A stretch of 64,000 nt of DNA from Methylobacterium sp. J-077 (GTDB lineage Bacteria; Pseudomonadota; Alphaproteobacteria; Rhizobiales; Beijerinckiaceae), in the NCBI RefSeq assembly GCF_022829365.1, contig NZ_JAKSYJ010000230.1:1-64000 (forward strand), written 5' to 3'. Under the pieces are notes generated by a model. It had not been told where the DNA came from. It worked only from the letters and a program-made list of their open reading frames with translations, and did no database searches. The position numbers and the translations under genes are program-made. This document shows, in pieces, positions 61,740-64,000 of the stretch. Positions within the stretch are counted from its first letter, which is position 1. Each line of letters opens with the position of its first letter.

Positions 61740-64000
61740 CGCGCCGAAGCCGCGGCGCGCGCGGGATGGAACGGCGCGGCGCCGACCGCGCTGGTGCGGA
61801 GATGGTCGAGCAGGGCCTGGACCGGGTGGCGCAGCCGGACGCCGTCGACCAGCTTCGCCTGGGACCGGCAGGAATAGCCGTCCGCCAGCAGGGTGCCGCC
61901 GGGGGCATCGGCCACGTGGCGGGCCCAGCTCAAGCCGTAGATCGCCGCGGAGGTGGCGCGGTGGCGCGCCTCATGGCCGTAGGTCCCGGCCATGCCGCAG
62001 CAGCCGGCGGCCAGCACGTCGAGCCGCAGCCCGAGATGGGCGAACACCGCCTGCCAGTCCCGGACCGCCCCGGGGGCGTTGGTCCGCTCGGTGCAATGGG
62101 GCAGCAGCCGCAGGGTCGCGCCGCCCTGACGGGGCGCGATCCGGTCGAGCTGGGTGGCGAGCCATTCCTGCAGCATCTGGACCTTGGGCAGGTCGTCGCC
62201 GCCGAGCGCCTGGGCGTATTCGGATCGATAGGTCAGCGTCATCGAGGGGTCGAGGCCGACCAGCGGCACGCCCGAGCGGGCGAGCGCCCGCAGCATCGCG
62301 GCGTTGGACCGCGCCACCGCAGCGAACCGGGCCAGGAAGCCGTGGACATGCAGCGGCTTGCCGTTCGGCCGGTAGGGCACGAGCCAGGGCTGGAAGCCGA
62401 GCGCGATCAGGAGCGCGCAGGCATCCACCACCAGGGTCGCCTCGAAATGGCTGGTGAAGGCGTCCTGCACCAGGAGCACCGCGCGCTCCCGCTCCGCCGG
62501 GGTGAGCCGGGCCAGCGCCTCCGGCGTCGCGGTGGCGACACCGAGGTGCGCGAGCCGCGCCTTCAGGCTGCCAAGCGACAGGGCCGGGATCTCGACCAGG
62601 CCGGCCTTGGCGAGCAGCATCCGGGCGAGCGGGTTGGCCAGGGCCGCGTTGCTCAGGCGCGGCATCCGGGCCGCCAGCGGCAGCAACGGCTCCAGAGCCG
62701 CCACCAGATGGTCCTTCAGGGGCCTGGCGTAGCGGGCGTGGTAGAGCGCGAGGAACTTGGCCCGGAAGGTCGGGACGTCGACCTTGATCGGGCAGGAGCC
62801 CGTGCAGGACTTGCAGGCGAGGCAGCCGTCCATCGCCTCTTTGACGGCGAGCGAGAAGTCGCCGTCGTCGGGGACGCGTCGGAAACCGCTCCGCAGGGTC
62901 GCAAGAACATCGGGCAGCCAGCCGGCGCGCTGGCGCTTCAGCTCCGCGGCCGGGTCGATCCCCGCCTGCGCGGCCAGGCGCAGCCACTCGCGCATCAGCG
63001 AGGCACGGCCCTTGGGCGAATGCCGCCGCTCCCGGGTCGCCTTCCAGGAGGGGCACATGGCGTCGTCGGCGTCGTAATTGAAGCAGGCGCCGTTGCCGTT
63101 GCAGTGCAGGGCCTCATCGAAATCCTGCCGGACCGGCGGCGGGATCGTGCGGTCCTGCTCGCCCCGGCGGGGCACGCCGTCGATCCGGGTGAGCGCGCCA
63201 CCGCGCGCCGAGGCGATCTTGCCCGGGTTCATCCGGTCGCCCGGGTCGAAGGCGCGCTTGACCGCCTCCAGCGCCGGCATCAGCGGCCCGAAGGTCGCCG
63301 GCACGAATTCGGAGCGGAACCCCTTGCCATGCTCGCCCCAGAGCAGCCCGCCATACTTGGCGGTGAGCGCGACCACGCCCTCGGTGACCTCGCGGATCAG
63401 GGCGTTCTGGTTCGGGTCCTTCAGGTCGATCGCCGGGCGGACATGCAGCACGCCGGCATCGACATGGCCGAACATGCCGTAGCGCAAGCCCTTGGCGTCG
63501 AGCAGCGCCCGGAACTCGGCGATGAAGTCGGCGAGTCGCTCCGGCGGCACCGCGGTATCCTCGACGAAGGGGATCGGACGTGCATCCCCCTTGGCGGCGC
63601 CGAGCAGGCCCACCGCCTTCTTGCGCATGGTCCAGAGTTTTTCGATCGCGGCGCCGCGGGCGATGGTGAAGCCGAGGCGCTTGGTATCGGTGCCGCGCTC
63701 GGCCTCCAGCATGGCGGTGAGCCGCGCCAGGGCGTCGTCCACGGCCTGGGCATCGTCGCCGATGAACTCCACCAGGTTGATGCCGTGGACCGGACGCCCG
63801 CCGGGATCGTCCGGGAAGAAGGCCTGCACCTCGGCCCAGATCGGGTCCTTGCGGGCGAGGCCGAGGACGGTGGAATCGATGGTCTCCACGGAGGCCGCGC
63901 CGAACGGCAGCAGCGCCTGCGCATCGCGCAGGGCCGCATCGAAGTCGACGTAGGAGAGCGCCATCAGCACCGAGGCCTTCGGGATCGGCAGCACGTTGAG
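61736..64000 (-). CDS. FAD-linked oxidase with Fe-S domains (YdiJ/GlpC-like), 5' end outside window
   Basis: The frame is open to the window end, so the N-terminus, including most of the FAD-binding domain, is missing. The visible 754 residues hold the C-terminal FAD-oxidase domain (YGMFGHVDAGVLHVRPAIDL) and a 4Fe-4S cluster motif CLACKSCTGSCPIKVD. A further Cys-rich segment (CNGNGACFNY) follows the oxidase domain. The C-terminal CCG-type domain (GCCGMAGTYGHE) completes it. The arrangement matches large D-2-hydroxyacid dehydrogenases such as YdiJ, which oxidise D-2-hydroxyglutarate or D-lactate. The stop overlaps the panE start. Confidence 0.92.
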   Translation of the reverse strand, partial: LNVLPIPKASVLMALSYVDFDAALRDAQALLPFGAASVETIDSTVLGLARKDPIWAEVQAFFPDDPGGRPVHGINLVEFIGDDAQAVDDALARLTAMLEAERGTDTKRLGFTIARGAAIEKLWTMRKKAVGLLGAAKGDARPIPFVEDTAVPPERLADFIAEFRALLDAKGLRYGMFGHVDAGVLHVRPAIDLKDPNQNALIREVTEGVVALTAKYGGLLWGEHGKGFRSEFVPATFGPLMPALEAVKRAFDPGDRMNPGKIASARGGALTRIDGVPRRGEQDRTIPPPVRQDFDEALHCNGNGACFNYDADDAMCPSWKATRERRHSPKGRASLMREWLRLAAQAGIDPAAELKRQRAGWLPDVLATLRSGFRRVPDDGDFSLAVKEAMDGCLACKSCTGSCPIKVDVPTFRAKFLALYHARYARPLKDHLVAALEPLLPLAARMPRLSNAALANPLARMLLAKAGLVEIPALSLGSLKARLAHLGVATATPEALARLTPAERERAVLLVQDAFTSHFEATLVVDACALLIALGFQPWLVPYRPNGKPLHVHGFLARFAAVARSNAAMLRALARSGVPLVGLDPSMTLTYRSEYAQALGGDDLPKVQMLQEWLATQLDRIAPRQGGATLRLLPHCTERTNAPGAVRDWQAVFAHLGLRLDVLAAGCCGMAGTYGHEARHRATSAAIYGLSWARHVADAPGGTLLADGYSCRSQAKLVDGVRLRHPVQALLDHLRTSAVGAAPFHPARAAASAR

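Overview
The window is about 64 kb of high-GC chromosome from an alphaproteobacterium. The best fit is Methylobacterium or a close relative in the Rhizobiales. Reasons: the gene style and GC content; a SWIB-domain protein; PRC-barrel stress proteins with EcfG-type promoters; a fbp–prk–rpe–cbbY cluster next to a CbbR/QscR-like LysR gene, with no RuBisCO genes in view; and the radical-SAM/DUF4130–UdgX DNA-repair pair. polA, glnD and grpE lie fairly close together, and a near-consensus ParB-binding site (parS-like) sits at 42442-42457. Together these suggest, but do not prove, that the window lies near the chromosome origin.

Layout. 1-8.3 kb: end of a hybrid histidine kinase, a drug-type MFS exporter, an SDR, a SWIB protein, membrane, PRC-barrel and lipoprotein envelope genes, and a second MFS carrier. 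8.4-16.7 kb: an MsbA-like ABC exporter with glutaminase glsA, a small secreted protein, an MFS symporter, a Uma2-type nuclease, a PfkB adenosine kinase and a chemoreceptor. 16.9-20.1 kb: a quinone oxidoreductase and a hybrid kinase. 20.1-22.9 kb: an AT-rich accessory island. It starts with a 27-bp inverted-repeat element and carries a nuclease-like gene that appears broken by an in-frame TGA. 22.9-29.6 kb (minus strand): polA, a HepT/MNT toxin-antitoxin pair, a DUF4130–UdgX fusion with a palindromic element inside its reading frame, and a radical SAM repair protein. 30-38 kb: recX, a TAXI-type protein, glnD, grpE, a frameshifted phospholipase-like gene, a coupled pair of small membrane proteins and a divergent DUF6502 gene with an operator-rich promoter region. 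38-43.5 kb: a DUF5666 protein, ada, an AlgX-like protein, yebC, the parS-like site and an SDR. 43.6-49.9 kb: the cbbY–rpe–prk–fbp block, its LysR neighbour and a ferredoxin reductase. 50-55.5 kb: an MFS carrier, an amino-acid binding protein, a LysR gene and GST genes. 55.7-64 kb: a single-domain response regulator, an AI-2E family membrane protein, a LOV-type blue-light hybrid kinase, small stress-type and GNAT proteins, panE and a large FAD/Fe-S oxidase cut by the window end.

Across the window, genes are densely packed, often with 1-20 bp overlaps. No tRNA, rRNA, CRISPR array or intact insertion sequence was seen. The main accessory signals are the AT-rich split gene, the palindromic repeats, the toxin-antitoxin pair and the frameshifted secreted protein.
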